Positions 24,754 through 32,405 of a stretch of 34,720 nt of DNA are shown in pieces. This DNA comes from Ottowia sp. GTDB taxonomy: Bacteria; Pseudomonadota; Gammaproteobacteria; Burkholderiales; Burkholderiaceae_C. The stretch is taken from contig JALOAS010000022.1 of the NCBI GenBank assembly GCA_023228705.1, forward strand, positions 1 to 34,720, read 5' to 3'. Each line of letters begins with the position of its first letter. Within the stretch, counting starts at the first letter, position 1. Under the pieces are notes generated by a model. It was not told the DNA's origin, made no database searches, and saw only the letters and a list, made by a program, of their open reading frames with translations. The translations under genes and the position numbers were made by a program.

Positions 24754-25806
24754 GTGCCCGGGCCGGCACTGCCGGCACAGCACGATGGCCAGGCGGGCCA
24801 GTGCCTGCCAGGGATCGGCTGGCCAGCGTGGGTGGTGCAGGCCCTTGATGACGCCGTCGACCTGGTGTGCAGCACGCAGCAGACGGACCGCGCGCCGCTC
24901 CGAGATGCGCGGCAGCACGCGCTCGATCAAGCGCTCGCGCGGGCCCCAGACGCGGTTCTGGCGCAGCGCCATGGGCAGCGGCGTGCCGGCTGCCATGGCC
25001 GCCTTGACGTGCACCAGCGCCTGGATGTCGTCGGCCAGCGACCAGTGCACCAGCACCGGGCTCGCGCCTTCGGCCTGCAGCCCGTCCAGCATGCGCAGGA
25101 CCCGGCCCGGTTCGCCACCCAGCACGGCGTGCGAGAGCTCGAAGACGTCGTAGCGCGCCACGTCCAGCACCGACTGCCGCACCTGTTCCCAGCGCAGGAC
25201 GCCCGGCGGATACAGCAGGCCGAGCTTCTGGATTTCCTGGTGCGCAGCCAGCAGGTTGCCCTCGACCCGGTCCACGAAGAACTGCAGCGTGCGCTGCCCT
25301 TCCGCGCCGTCGGCCACGCGTTGCCCCTGTGCGGCCAGGCGCTGTGCGATCCAGCCGGGCAACTGGTTGCGGCCTATGGACGCCACGGATACGATGGCAC
25401 CGGCCTTGGCCAGTGCCGCGAACCAGGCGGTCGCACGCGTGCGCTGGTCCAGTTGCGGCAGCAGCACAAGCGTGAGCGTGGCGGCGTTTCCGGCAGCGGC
25501 GGCAGCAAGCTGCTGCAGCGCGTCGCTGCCGGCCTTGCCCGGCTTGCCCGAGGGGATGCGGATTTCCAGCAATTGCCTGTCGGCAAAGAGGTTGAGCGAT
25601 TGGCTGGCGGCCAGCACCTCGCTCCAGTCAAAGCGGGCGCCGCTGGCGACATGCACGCTGCGCGCGCCAAAGCCGGCCGCGCGCGCTGCGGCGCGGATGG
25701 CGTCGGCGGCCTCCTGGAGCAGAAGCGGCTCGTTGCCGCAGACCATGTACAGCGGCTGCAGCGCGCCCTGCAAATGGCGCGACAGTTCGGCGGGGTTGAT
25801 TTGCAT
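24712..25806 (-). CDS. holA: DNA polymerase III subunit delta
   Basis: The clamp-loader delta subunit, which opens the sliding clamp. The 364-residue product starts MQINPAELSRHLQGALQPLYMVCGNEPLLLQEAADAIR, the normal HolA N-terminus, and has the domain-3 region VWGPRERLIERVLPRISERRAVRLLRAAHQVDGVIKG ... DPWQALARLA. Relatives end near that last helix; here a further tail (CRQCRPGHLQRQPAAHQAHPV) follows, and its last 14 codons are antisense to the M20 gene's 3' end. TACACT lies 6 nt before the ATG and there is no Shine-Dalgarno. Confidence 0.95.
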   Translation of the reverse strand: MQINPAELSRHLQGALQPLYMVCGNEPLLLQEAADAIRAAARAAGFGARSVHVASGARFDWSEVLAASQSLNLFADRQLLEIRIPSGKPGKAGSDALQQLAAAAAGNAATLTLVLLPQLDQRTRATAWFAALAKAGAIVSVASIGRNQLPGWIAQRLAAQGQRVADGAEGQRTLQFFVDRVEGNLLAAHQEIQKLGLLYPPGVLRWEQVRQSVLDVARYDVFELSHAVLGGEPGRVLRMLDGLQAEGASPVLVHWSLADDIQALVHVKAAMAAGTPLPMALRQNRVWGPRERLIERVLPRISERRAVRLLRAAHQVDGVIKGLHHPRWPADPWQALARLAIVLCRQCRPGHLQRQPAAHQAHPV

Positions 25807-25812
25807 GCCGGC

Positions 25813-25818
25813 AGTGTA
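25813..25818 (-). promoter_or_regulatory. Candidate -10 box of holA (leaderless)
   Basis: TACACT on the minus strand, 6 nt before the holA ATG. It is identical in sequence and nearly identical in position to the hexamer before dacB. No convincing -35 was found. Confidence 0.35.
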
Positions 25819-25934
25819 GCCTTGTCACCCGGTCCGCAGCCCCGCAAGCGTTTCCGGGCGGCGCGTCTTCCTGGCCGGGAGCGCCGGTTGCCAGCACGGG
25901 GCTGCGCGCGTGGTTTGCCGCGCAGATGTGAAGG

Positions 25935-26606
25935 CTACTGTTGCAAATGCCGGCGCAGGAAGTCGATGCTGCGCTGCCAGGCCAGTTCGGCGGCGGCCGG
26001 ATCGTGGTTTGCACCGTCCTCGTTGGCAAATGCGTGCCCCGCATCGTAGCGGTAGCAGGCGTGCACGCCAGCGCCCGCTTCGAGGCGTTTTTGCAATGCC
26101 TCTGCCTGCGCTATGGGAAAGGACTGATCCTTCTCCGCAAAGTGGCACAGCAGCGGCGTGGTGATCGTGGCGGCGTCGCCCGCCTCGGGTGGCGGAAATC
26201 CGTACCAGGATACGGCCGCATCCGCTTCGGGAACATGCATGGCCGCCAATACGGCCAGCACGCCACCCATGCAAAAACCCATGACGCCCACGCGCTGGCC
26301 GGCGTCTTTCAGGTATTGCACGGCACCACGCACATCCTGTGTGGCCGCATCGGCAAAATCCAGTCCGTCCATGTTGTGCTGCGCCTCGGCCCGGTCCAGC
26401 GCCACCTTGCCACGGTACAGGTCGGGGATGACCACCCGGTAGCCGGCAGCGGCCATGCGCTCGGCAACACCTTGTATCTGCGCGTTCACGCCCCACCATT
26501 CCTGGATCACGACCAGCCCCGGGGCAGCATCTGCCGCTGGTGGTGCGAAGTACAGGCCCGGCGCGGTCTTGCCGTCGGGGCGAATGATCTGGATTTTCTC
26601 TGGCAT
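25935..26606 (-). CDS. Dienelactone hydrolase family protein
   Basis: A 223-residue alpha/beta hydrolase. The catalytic triad can be placed at Cys112 (GFCMGG), Asp160 (FAEKDQSF) and His191 (YDAGHAFAN), with the family's EWWGVN near residues 36-41. True dienelactone hydrolases open cis-dienelactone in chlorocatechol breakdown, but no catechol pathway genes are nearby, so it may be a general esterase. The start at 26606 is supported by AGGAG 8 nt upstream. It lies between lptE and holA on the same strand, an unexpected guest in that cluster. Confidence 0.92.
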   Translation of the reverse strand: MPEKIQIIRPDGKTAPGLYFAPPAADAAPGLVVIQEWWGVNAQIQGVAERMAAAGYRVVIPDLYRGKVALDRAEAQHNMDGLDFADAATQDVRGAVQYLKDAGQRVGVMGFCMGGVLAVLAAMHVPEADAAVSWYGFPPPEAGDAATITTPLLCHFAEKDQSFPIAQAEALQKRLEAGAGVHACYRYDAGHAFANEDGANHDPAAAELAWQRSIDFLRRHLQQ

Positions 26607-26661
26607 CTGAATTCTCCTGACAGTGATCTGCAAACGCTGCCTGCAAGTGGCGCACTGGCGG

Positions 26662-26713
26662 CTTGTCCATTTCAAGGTGCGTGTCCGAGCCGCACATCAA
26701 TATAACGGACAAG
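26662..26713 (-). promoter_or_regulatory. Inverted repeat and candidate -10 upstream of the dienelactone hydrolase gene
   Basis: Arms CTTGTCCATT (26662-26671) and AACGGACAAG (26704-26713) match at 9 of 10 positions. The 32-nt interior contains a GTGCG/CGCAC pair. On the minus strand TATATT (26699-26704), a fair -10, overlaps the right arm and would give a leader of roughly 85 nt to the hydrolase gene. A regulator site is possible. No -35 was identified. Confidence 0.35.
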
Positions 26714-26775
26714 CGGGCAAACGTGGACCGCCCGTCCCGCAGGCACCGCCAGTAGGCCAGAAGGGTGGCGCAGGC

Positions 26776-27270
26776 TTAGAGCCTGACCATTTCCAGCCGG
26801 CGCACGATCTGCTGCACGATGTCACTTTGCATGGTGCTGTACAGCAGCGCCTGCTCCTGTCCCTTGGACAGCGACTCGCTTTCACTGTAGCTCTGGTCCA
26901 TCTGGCGCTCGATCTCGGCCGGCGCCAGCAGCTCGCGCCCCGACGGCGTCGTGACGCTGAAGCGCAGGCTCATGCGCAGCTGGATTTCGCGCACCTCGCC
27001 AGCAGACGTCATGCTGACCACGGTCTGTTCGCGCTGGGGACCTGCACTGTGCAGGATCACGTCGGCCCGCTCGCGGTCGCGGCGGTTGGTGAGGACGCTG
27101 ACGCGGCCGCTGCCCTCGATCTGGCGCTGCAGCTCGGTCTTGAACGCCGAGGCGGGCAGGTCCAGCCAGATGCTGCTGAACTGGTAGTCGGGCGGCTGGC
27201 GCAGGGCAAAGCCGCAGCCGGGCAGCAGCAGGGGCGCGGCGGCTGCGAGAAGCCAGTGGCGGCGATTCAT
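26776..27270 (-). CDS. lptE: LPS-assembly lipoprotein LptE
   Basis: An outer-membrane lipoprotein that plugs LptD and helps insert lipopolysaccharide into the outer leaflet. The 164-residue product has a lipoprotein signal with lipobox LLPGC (Cys19), followed by GFALRQPPDYQFSSIWLDLPASAFKTELQRQI and the C-terminal helix ALLYSTMQSDIVQQIVRRLEMV typical of LptE. The start at 27270 is preferred: AAGGA lies 8 nt upstream, while the ATG at 27279 overlaps that site. It is downstream of leuS on the same strand, the common arrangement in beta/gammaproteobacteria, with 148 bp between. Confidence 0.93.
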   Translation of the reverse strand: MNRRHWLLAAAAPLLLPGCGFALRQPPDYQFSSIWLDLPASAFKTELQRQIEGSGRVSVLTNRRDRERADVILHSAGPQREQTVVSMTSAGEVREIQLRMSLRFSVTTPSGRELLAPAEIERQMDQSYSESESLSKGQEQALLYSTMQSDIVQQIVRRLEMVRL

Positions 27271-27322
27271 GGTGATCATCCTTGTTTCTGATCAGCAAAC
27301 GGTTTCAGCGCGACCACGGCCA

Positions 27323-27395
27323 ATGACCTCGCCGCTGCGCGGCGTGATGACTGCGGCAGCGGCCGTCATAGGAAGACCGCAAGGGCCAAGCTCTC
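27323..27395. repeat. Degenerate, shortened copy of the dispersed palindromic element
   Basis: In the leuS-lptE gap, ATGACCTCGCCGCTGCGCGGC (27323-27343, one mismatch to the higA-side arm in the first 18 bases) and CCGCAAGGGCCAAG (27378-27391) occur in the same order and orientation as in the reverse complement of the element at 2322-2455. The centre is shortened and diverged. The match is partial, so this is a tentative third copy. Confidence 0.35.
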
Positions 27396-27418
27396 AGCTG
27401 TCAAGGCGGACGAACAGC

Positions 27419-30109
27419 TCATTTCACGACAACATTGACCAGGCGCCCCGGCACGACGATGGTCTTGCGCACGCTGCCGTCCTGGCCAAAGCGGGCAAAG
27501 GCGTCGCTGGCCAGCGCGGCTGCTTCAATGGCGGCCTGGTCGGCGTCGGCGGCCACGGTGATGGCGCCGCGCAGCTTGCCGTTGATTTGCAGCACCAGCT
27601 CGACCACATCCCGCTGCAGCGCCGCCGCGTCCACCTGGGGCCACGGCGCGTCGAGTACGTCGCCTGCACTTGCGGCAAACCCCAGTTCGCGCCACAGCAT
27701 CCAGGTGATGTGCGGCGTCACGGGGTAGAGCACGCGCAGCAGGATGGACAGGCCCTCGGCGCGCGCAGCCCGGTCGCCAGCGGCGTCGCCGGGCTTGAAC
27801 GCCTCCAGCGCGTTGAGCATCTTCATGGCGCCCGAGACGACGGTGTTGTACTGCATGCGCTCGTAGTCGTGGATGACCTGGCCCAGCACGGTATGGATTT
27901 CAAGGCGCAGGTCGCTGGCGGCAGCGCCCAGTTCGGGCCCTGGGTCCGCAGCCAGCGATTCGGCTTGTGCGGCGGCATCGTTGCCTTCGGCCTTCAGCGC
28001 CACACCAAAGCTCCAGAGGCGGTTCAGGAAGCGGCGGCTGCCTTCCACCGCCGAGTCGTTCCACTCCAGCGTGGCCTCCGGTGGCGCCGTGAACATGGTG
28101 TACAGCCGTGCGGTGTCGGCGCCGTAGCGGTCGATGAGGTCCTGCGGGTCGACGCCGTTGTTCCTGGACTTGGACATGGTTCCCATGCCCTGGTACGTGA
28201 CTTCGGTGCCCGCCGGCAGCTCGCCCACCGCCTTGTTCAGCGTGGCGCCCACCTGCCTGCCCGTCTCGTCAAGCACGGGGTCGACGTCGTGCGGCCAGAA
28301 GTACTCGATGCCGCCGCTGGCCGTGCGCCGTGAGTAGACGTGGTTGAGCACCATGCCCTGCGTCAGCAGCCGCGTGAACGGCTCGCTCACGCTGACCAGC
28401 CCCAGGTCGCGCATGACCTTGGTCCAGAAGCGAGCGTACAGCAGGTGCATGACCGCGTGCTCTATGCCGCCTATGTACTGGTCCATCGGCATCCAGTATT
28501 GCGTCCCCTTTGCAACCATGGCTTGCTCGTTCTCGGGATCGCAGTAGCGCATGAAGTACCAGGAGCTGTCGACAAAGGTGTCCATGGTGTCGGTTTCGCG
28601 CCGGGCCGGGCCACCGCAGCTCGGGCAGCGGGTGTTCACAAACGCCTCGCAGGACTTGAGCGGGTTGCCGCTGCCGTCGGGCACCAGGTCCTGCGGCAGC
28701 ACCACCGGCAGGTCGCTTTCCGGCACCGGCACCACGCCGCACCGGTCGCAGTGGACAATGGGGATGGGCGTGCCCCAGTAGCGCTGGCGCGAGATGCCCC
28801 AGTCGCGCAGGCGCCAGGTGGTCTGCTTGTCGCCCAGGCCCTTTTGTTTCAGTGCCCGGGCCACGGCGTCGACGGCTTCTGCATGCGCCAGGCCATCCAG
28901 TGCGCCCGAGTTGACGGTGACCGCGCCTTCCTTTTCAGCGTACCAGTCGTGCCACTGCCGGTCGTCGAACACACCGTCGCCCACCTGTATCACCTGCCGG
29001 ATGGGCAGGCCGTACTTGAGCGCAAAGGCAAAGTCGCGCTCATCGTGCGCCGGCACGCCCATGACGGCGCCGCCGCCGTAGCTCATGAGCACGTAGTTGC
29101 CCACCCACACCGGCACGTCGGCGCCGGTGAGCGGGTGCGTGACGCTGAAGGGCGTGGCCATGCCCTCCTTCTCGCGCGTGGCCAGCTCGGCTTCGCTGGT
29201 GCCGCTGCGCCTGCATTTTTCAATGAAGGCGGCCAGCGTGGGGTCGTCAGCGGCGGCGCGAGTGGCGATGGGGTGCTCCGGCGCCACAGCGCAGAAGGTG
29301 ACGCCCATGATGGTGTCGGCGCGCGTGGTGAACACCGGCATGCGGCCCCCGCCTATCAGCTCGCCCTGCGCATCCCGGATCTGGTGCGTGAACGAGAACT
29401 GCACGCCCACGGACTTGCCTATCCAGTGCTCCTGCATGAGGCGCACGCGGTCCGGCCAGCCGGAAAGCGTGGCCCTGGGGTTTCCCAGTTGCACCTGCTC
29501 TAGCAGTTCCTCGGCGTAGTCGGTGATCTTCAGGTAGTAGCCCGGGATCTCGCGCTTCTCCACCAGCGCGCCGGTGCGCCAGCCCCGGCCGTCGACCACC
29601 TGCTCGTTGGCCAGCACCGTCTGGTCCACCGGGTCCCAGTTGACCACCTGCGTCTTGCGGTACGCAATGCCCTTTTCCAGCATCTTCAGGAACAGCCACT
29701 GGTTCCACTTGTAGTAGCCGGGGTCGCAGGTGGCGAACTCGCGGCTCCAGTCTATGGCCAGCCCCATGGCCTGCATCTGGCCCTTCATGGTGGCGATGTT
29801 CTCGTACGTCCATTGCGCCGGCGGCAGGTTGTTCCGGATCGCGGCGTTCTCTGCCGGCAGGCCAAACGCGTCCCAGCCCATGGGCATGAGCACGTTGTAG
29901 CCCTGCATGCGCAGCTGCCGCGTCAGCATGTCGTTGATGGTGTAGTTGCGCACGTGGCCCATGTGCAGCCGGCCGCTGGGGTAGGGCAGCATGGAACAGG
30001 CGTAGTACTTGGGCCGGGTCGCGTCTTCGGTGACCCGGTAGACATCGGCCGCCAGCCACCGGGCCTGCGCCTGCGCCTCTACGGCGCCGGGGTCGTATTT
30101 GTCTTGCAT
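27419..30109 (-). CDS. leuS: Leucine-tRNA ligase
   Basis: A class I aminoacyl-tRNA synthetase that charges tRNA-Leu. The 896-residue protein has the HIGH-type motif HMGH (residues 49-52) in YPSGRLHMGHVRNYTIND, a CP1 editing domain, a zinc-finger-like CDRCGVVP ... CPSCGG segment, and the second ATP motif as TMSKS (residues 644-648) rather than KMSKS, a variant whose frequency cannot be judged here. The start at 30109 (MQDKYDPGAVEAQAQARW) matches family N-termini. No Shine-Dalgarno precedes it; TACAAT lies 7 nt upstream. It is divergent from proC. Confidence 0.97.
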   Translation of the reverse strand: MQDKYDPGAVEAQAQARWLAADVYRVTEDATRPKYYACSMLPYPSGRLHMGHVRNYTINDMLTRQLRMQGYNVLMPMGWDAFGLPAENAAIRNNLPPAQWTYENIATMKGQMQAMGLAIDWSREFATCDPGYYKWNQWLFLKMLEKGIAYRKTQVVNWDPVDQTVLANEQVVDGRGWRTGALVEKREIPGYYLKITDYAEELLEQVQLGNPRATLSGWPDRVRLMQEHWIGKSVGVQFSFTHQIRDAQGELIGGGRMPVFTTRADTIMGVTFCAVAPEHPIATRAAADDPTLAAFIEKCRRSGTSEAELATREKEGMATPFSVTHPLTGADVPVWVGNYVLMSYGGGAVMGVPAHDERDFAFALKYGLPIRQVIQVGDGVFDDRQWHDWYAEKEGAVTVNSGALDGLAHAEAVDAVARALKQKGLGDKQTTWRLRDWGISRQRYWGTPIPIVHCDRCGVVPVPESDLPVVLPQDLVPDGSGNPLKSCEAFVNTRCPSCGGPARRETDTMDTFVDSSWYFMRYCDPENEQAMVAKGTQYWMPMDQYIGGIEHAVMHLLYARFWTKVMRDLGLVSVSEPFTRLLTQGMVLNHVYSRRTASGGIEYFWPHDVDPVLDETGRQVGATLNKAVGELPAGTEVTYQGMGTMSKSRNNGVDPQDLIDRYGADTARLYTMFTAPPEATLEWNDSAVEGSRRFLNRLWSFGVALKAEGNDAAAQAESLAADPGPELGAAASDLRLEIHTVLGQVIHDYERMQYNTVVSGAMKMLNALEAFKPGDAAGDRAARAEGLSILLRVLYPVTPHITWMLWRELGFAASAGDVLDAPWPQVDAAALQRDVVELVLQINGKLRGAITVAADADQAAIEAAALASDAFARFGQDGSVRKTIVVPGRLVNVVVK

Positions 30110-30116
30110 GCCGCAA

Positions 30117-30122
30117 ATTGTA
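30117..30122 (-). promoter_or_regulatory. Candidate -10 box of leuS (leaderless)
   Basis: TACAAT on the minus strand, 7 nt before the leuS ATG, so transcription would begin at about the start codon. It is one of four such arrangements in this window. The -35 region has no clear consensus. Confidence 0.4.
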
Positions 30123-30228
30123 GAGCGCCCGCTGGGCGGAGCCGCTGACTGTGCCGGCACATGGCGTATGCTTGTTGCCAGCGGCCTGATATGGGGCCGC
30201 ACCAGCCTGGCATCACAATGGACAATCC

Positions 30229-31065
30229 ATGACGCAGCAACCCACGCTTGACGCAAGCACGCGCCTGGCGGTCATTGGCGGCGGCAACATGGCAACCGCG
30301 ATCATGGGCGGCGTGCTGCGGCAGGGCCTGCCGGCCTCGCAAATCCGCGTCGTCGAGCCACTGGACGCGGCGCGCCAGGCGCTGCAGGAGCAGCTTGGCG
30401 TTGCGGCGCAGTCCGTGGCCGGCGCGTTCCTGGCCGACGCCGACCTCGTTCTCTGGGCCGTCAAGCCGCAGGTCTTTGCCGAGGCTGCGGCTCCGGCGGC
30501 GGCGCACGTCGCGCAGGCCGTGCAGCTGTCCATCATGGCGGGCGTGCGCGTGGCCGCCATCGAGGCCGTCACGGGGAGCCGCCGCGTCGTGCGCTGCATG
30601 CCCAACACGCCGGCGCTCATCGGCCAGGGCATGACCGCGCTGTTTGCCACGGCCGCTGTCGATGGCACCGGGCGCGGGCTTTCCGAGGCGGTCATGCGCT
30701 GCGCCGGCGACACGCTCTGGGTTGAAGAGGAGGCGCAGCTGGACGCGGTCACCGCACTGTCGGGGTCGGGTCCGGCGTATGTCTTTTATTTCCTGGAGGC
30801 CATGCAGCAGGCCGGCGTCGAACTGGGCCTGAGTGCCGGACAGTCGCGCCTCCTGGCGACGCAGACCTTTGCTGGCGCCGCGGCGTTGGCGGCGGATTCG
30901 GACGATCCGCTGGCAACCCTGCGCGAGCGCGTCACCAGCAAGGGTGGCACCACATTTGCGGCGCTGGAACGCATGCGACAAGATGGCGTGGGCGAAGCCT
31001 TTGTCCGCGCCATGAAGGCCGCGCATGCCCGCGCGCTGGAACTGGGCGGCGGCCCCGGGCGCTGA
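30229..31065 (+). CDS. proC: Pyrroline-5-carboxylate reductase
   Basis: The last enzyme of proline synthesis, reducing pyrroline-5-carboxylate with NAD(P)H. The 278-residue product has the Rossmann motif LAVIGGGNMATAIMGG near the N-terminus, WAVKPQV, RVVRCMPNTPALIGQGM, and the C-terminal dimer/substrate region ALSGSGPAYVFYFLEAM ... VTSKGGTTFAAL. No good ribosome-binding site precedes the ATG; CACAAT lies 9 nt upstream. It is divergent from leuS, and its stop is 15 bp from the convergent ubiA stop. Confidence 0.97.
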   Translation: MTQQPTLDASTRLAVIGGGNMATAIMGGVLRQGLPASQIRVVEPLDAARQALQEQLGVAAQSVAGAFLADADLVLWAVKPQVFAEAAAPAAAHVAQAVQLSIMAGVRVAAIEAVTGSRRVVRCMPNTPALIGQGMTALFATAAVDGTGRGLSEAVMRCAGDTLWVEEEAQLDAVTALSGSGPAYVFYFLEAMQQAGVELGLSAGQSRLLATQTFAGAAALAADSDDPLATLRERVTSKGGTTFAALERMRQDGVGEAFVRAMKAAHARALELGGGPGR

Positions 31066-31080
31066 AGCCGCAGGCTGGGT

Positions 31081-31968
31081 TCAGGCCGCAACGGCCAGGC
31101 TGAGCACGATGCCGGCAAACAGCGTGAAGCCGAGCCAGTGGTTCTTGTTGAATGCCCGAAAGCAGCCCTCGCGCGTGCGGCCGCGGATGAGCGTGTAGTG
31201 CCAGGCAACCTGCGCGGCCGCAACGGCAAAGGCCAGGTACAGCAGCGGTGAGCCGGCGATGCTGGCGCTGACGGCCAGCCAGATCCCCAGGTAGGCCAGA
31301 TAAAAGAGCATGATCGCGGCCACGTCCCACCGGCCCAGCGTGATGGCAGCGGTCTTGATGCCTATCTTCAGGTCGTCGTCGCGGTCGACCATGGCGTACT
31401 CGGTGTCGTAGCACAGCACCCAGAACAGATTGCCCACGAGCAGCGCCCACGCCTGCCACGGCACCTGGTTTTGCACGGCGGCAAAGGCAATGGGGATGCC
31501 AAAGCTGAACGCCACGCCCAGCACCGCCTGCGGCATGGAAAACCAGCGCTTGCTGTACGGGTAGACAATGGCTACGGCCAGCCCCGGAAAGACCCAGAAA
31601 ATGGCGGACGGGGTGGTCGTCAGCACCAGCGCAAACGCGGCCAGCGCCAGCACCGCGCCCACCGTCAATGCCTCGGGCACGCTGACCTGGCCGGTGGTGA
31701 GCGGCCGTGCGGTCGTGCGCTTGACGTGGCGGTCAAATTCGCGGTCTGCCACGTCGTTGATGCAGCATCCGGCCGAGCGCATGAGGATGGTGCCCAGCAT
31801 GAAAACCGCCACCAGGTGCCAGCCCGGGAAGCCGCCGGCGGCCAGCCACAGTGCCGACAGCGACGGCCAGAGCAGCAGCAGCCAGCCTATGGGCCGATCC
31901 CAGCGGATCAGGTCCAGGTACAGCGAGATCCTGCTGCGCGGAGGCATGGGATGCGTTGCGGTGGTCAT
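31081..31968 (-). CDS. ubiA: 4-hydroxybenzoate octaprenyltransferase
   Basis: An inner-membrane prenyltransferase that attaches the polyprenyl tail to 4-hydroxybenzoate in ubiquinone synthesis. From the ATG at 31968 it has 295 residues and about eight membrane segments. The first Asp-rich motif is N71-D-V-A-D75-R-E-F-D79 and the second is YDTEYAMVDRDDDLKIGIKT. PYSKRW and the C-terminal HWLGFTLFAGIVL also fit UbiA. The frame is open 37 codons upstream, but that part is Arg/His-rich and unlike the family. Confidence 0.96.
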   Translation of the reverse strand: MTTATHPMPPRSRISLYLDLIRWDRPIGWLLLLWPSLSALWLAAGGFPGWHLVAVFMLGTILMRSAGCCINDVADREFDRHVKRTTARPLTTGQVSVPEALTVGAVLALAAFALVLTTTPSAIFWVFPGLAVAIVYPYSKRWFSMPQAVLGVAFSFGIPIAFAAVQNQVPWQAWALLVGNLFWVLCYDTEYAMVDRDDDLKIGIKTAAITLGRWDVAAIMLFYLAYLGIWLAVSASIAGSPLLYLAFAVAAAQVAWHYTLIRGRTREGCFRAFNKNHWLGFTLFAGIVLSLAVAA

Positions 31969-32159
31969 GGCGTCGCGGCGGCCCGCGGCAGCTCGGGCGG
32001 TGTGTTCATGATGCCGCAGGCGCTGCCGGTGGCGCACCAAGCGCTTGCCTGCGGCGGCCCCGCTATTGTGGCAACCCATCGCGGCAAGTTCAAGCCAGAG
32101 CCAGGTGACAAGCGGCCCGTTCCAAGCTGGCCAGCGGGTGGCTCAGTGGAGCGGGCATG

Positions 32160-32352
32160 CGGAAATAAAAAAGCGCCTGGGCCAGGCGCTTTGAACCCGT
32201 CTCATGACGGGTTGTCTCCTTGATTTTCGGCCTTGTTTCGGCGCGTTTGGTTGTGGTCTCGGATCTCCTCGGCCCTTTTTTTGCGTCACAATTGAATTGC
32301 AACGCAGTTGTCGAGGAACTTTACCGCTTTTGACGATCCGAAACATCGGGAT
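32160..32352 (-). ncRNA. Candidate small RNA (or argG 3' UTR)
   Basis: The 437 bp between ubiA and argG contain no convincing gene, but on the minus strand a -10-like TATAAG (32358-32363) is followed by a short 5' hairpin (GGGA/TCCC arms, 32348-32358). About 140 nt later come two strong hairpins: AACCCGTC/GACGGGTT (32194-32213) and the terminator stem at 32170-32192. This is the layout of a free-standing RNA of about 190 nt. The -35 is poor, so the region could instead be the long 3' UTR of argG. A 67-codon frame overlaps it but runs through the terminator. Confidence 0.4.
32164..32192 (-). terminator. Rho-independent terminator (minus strand)
   Basis: A perfect 10-bp stem, AAAGCGCCTG/CAGGCGCTTT, with a 3-nt loop (32170-32192) is followed on the minus strand by TTTTATT, with the run starting inside the stem to give six Ts. 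It ends transcription coming leftwards from argG or the candidate RNA, before ubiA. Confidence 0.85.
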
Positions 32353-32405
32353 TTTCCCTTATAAAAATGTTGCGCCGCAGCAAAATGCGCGCAGCCGTCG
32401 CGACG

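Noticed and set aside
25902..25925. CTGCGCG/CGCGCAG hairpin downstream of the dienelactone hydrolase gene as a terminator
   Set aside because: Seven-bp stem with a 10-nt loop and no T-run; such pairs are expected by chance at this GC content.
32143..32346. 67-codon Arg/Lys-rich minus-strand frame between ubiA and argG
   Set aside because: It reads through two perfect hairpins and the terminator, so the mRNA would end before the stop codon; a non-coding RNA or 3' UTR fits better.
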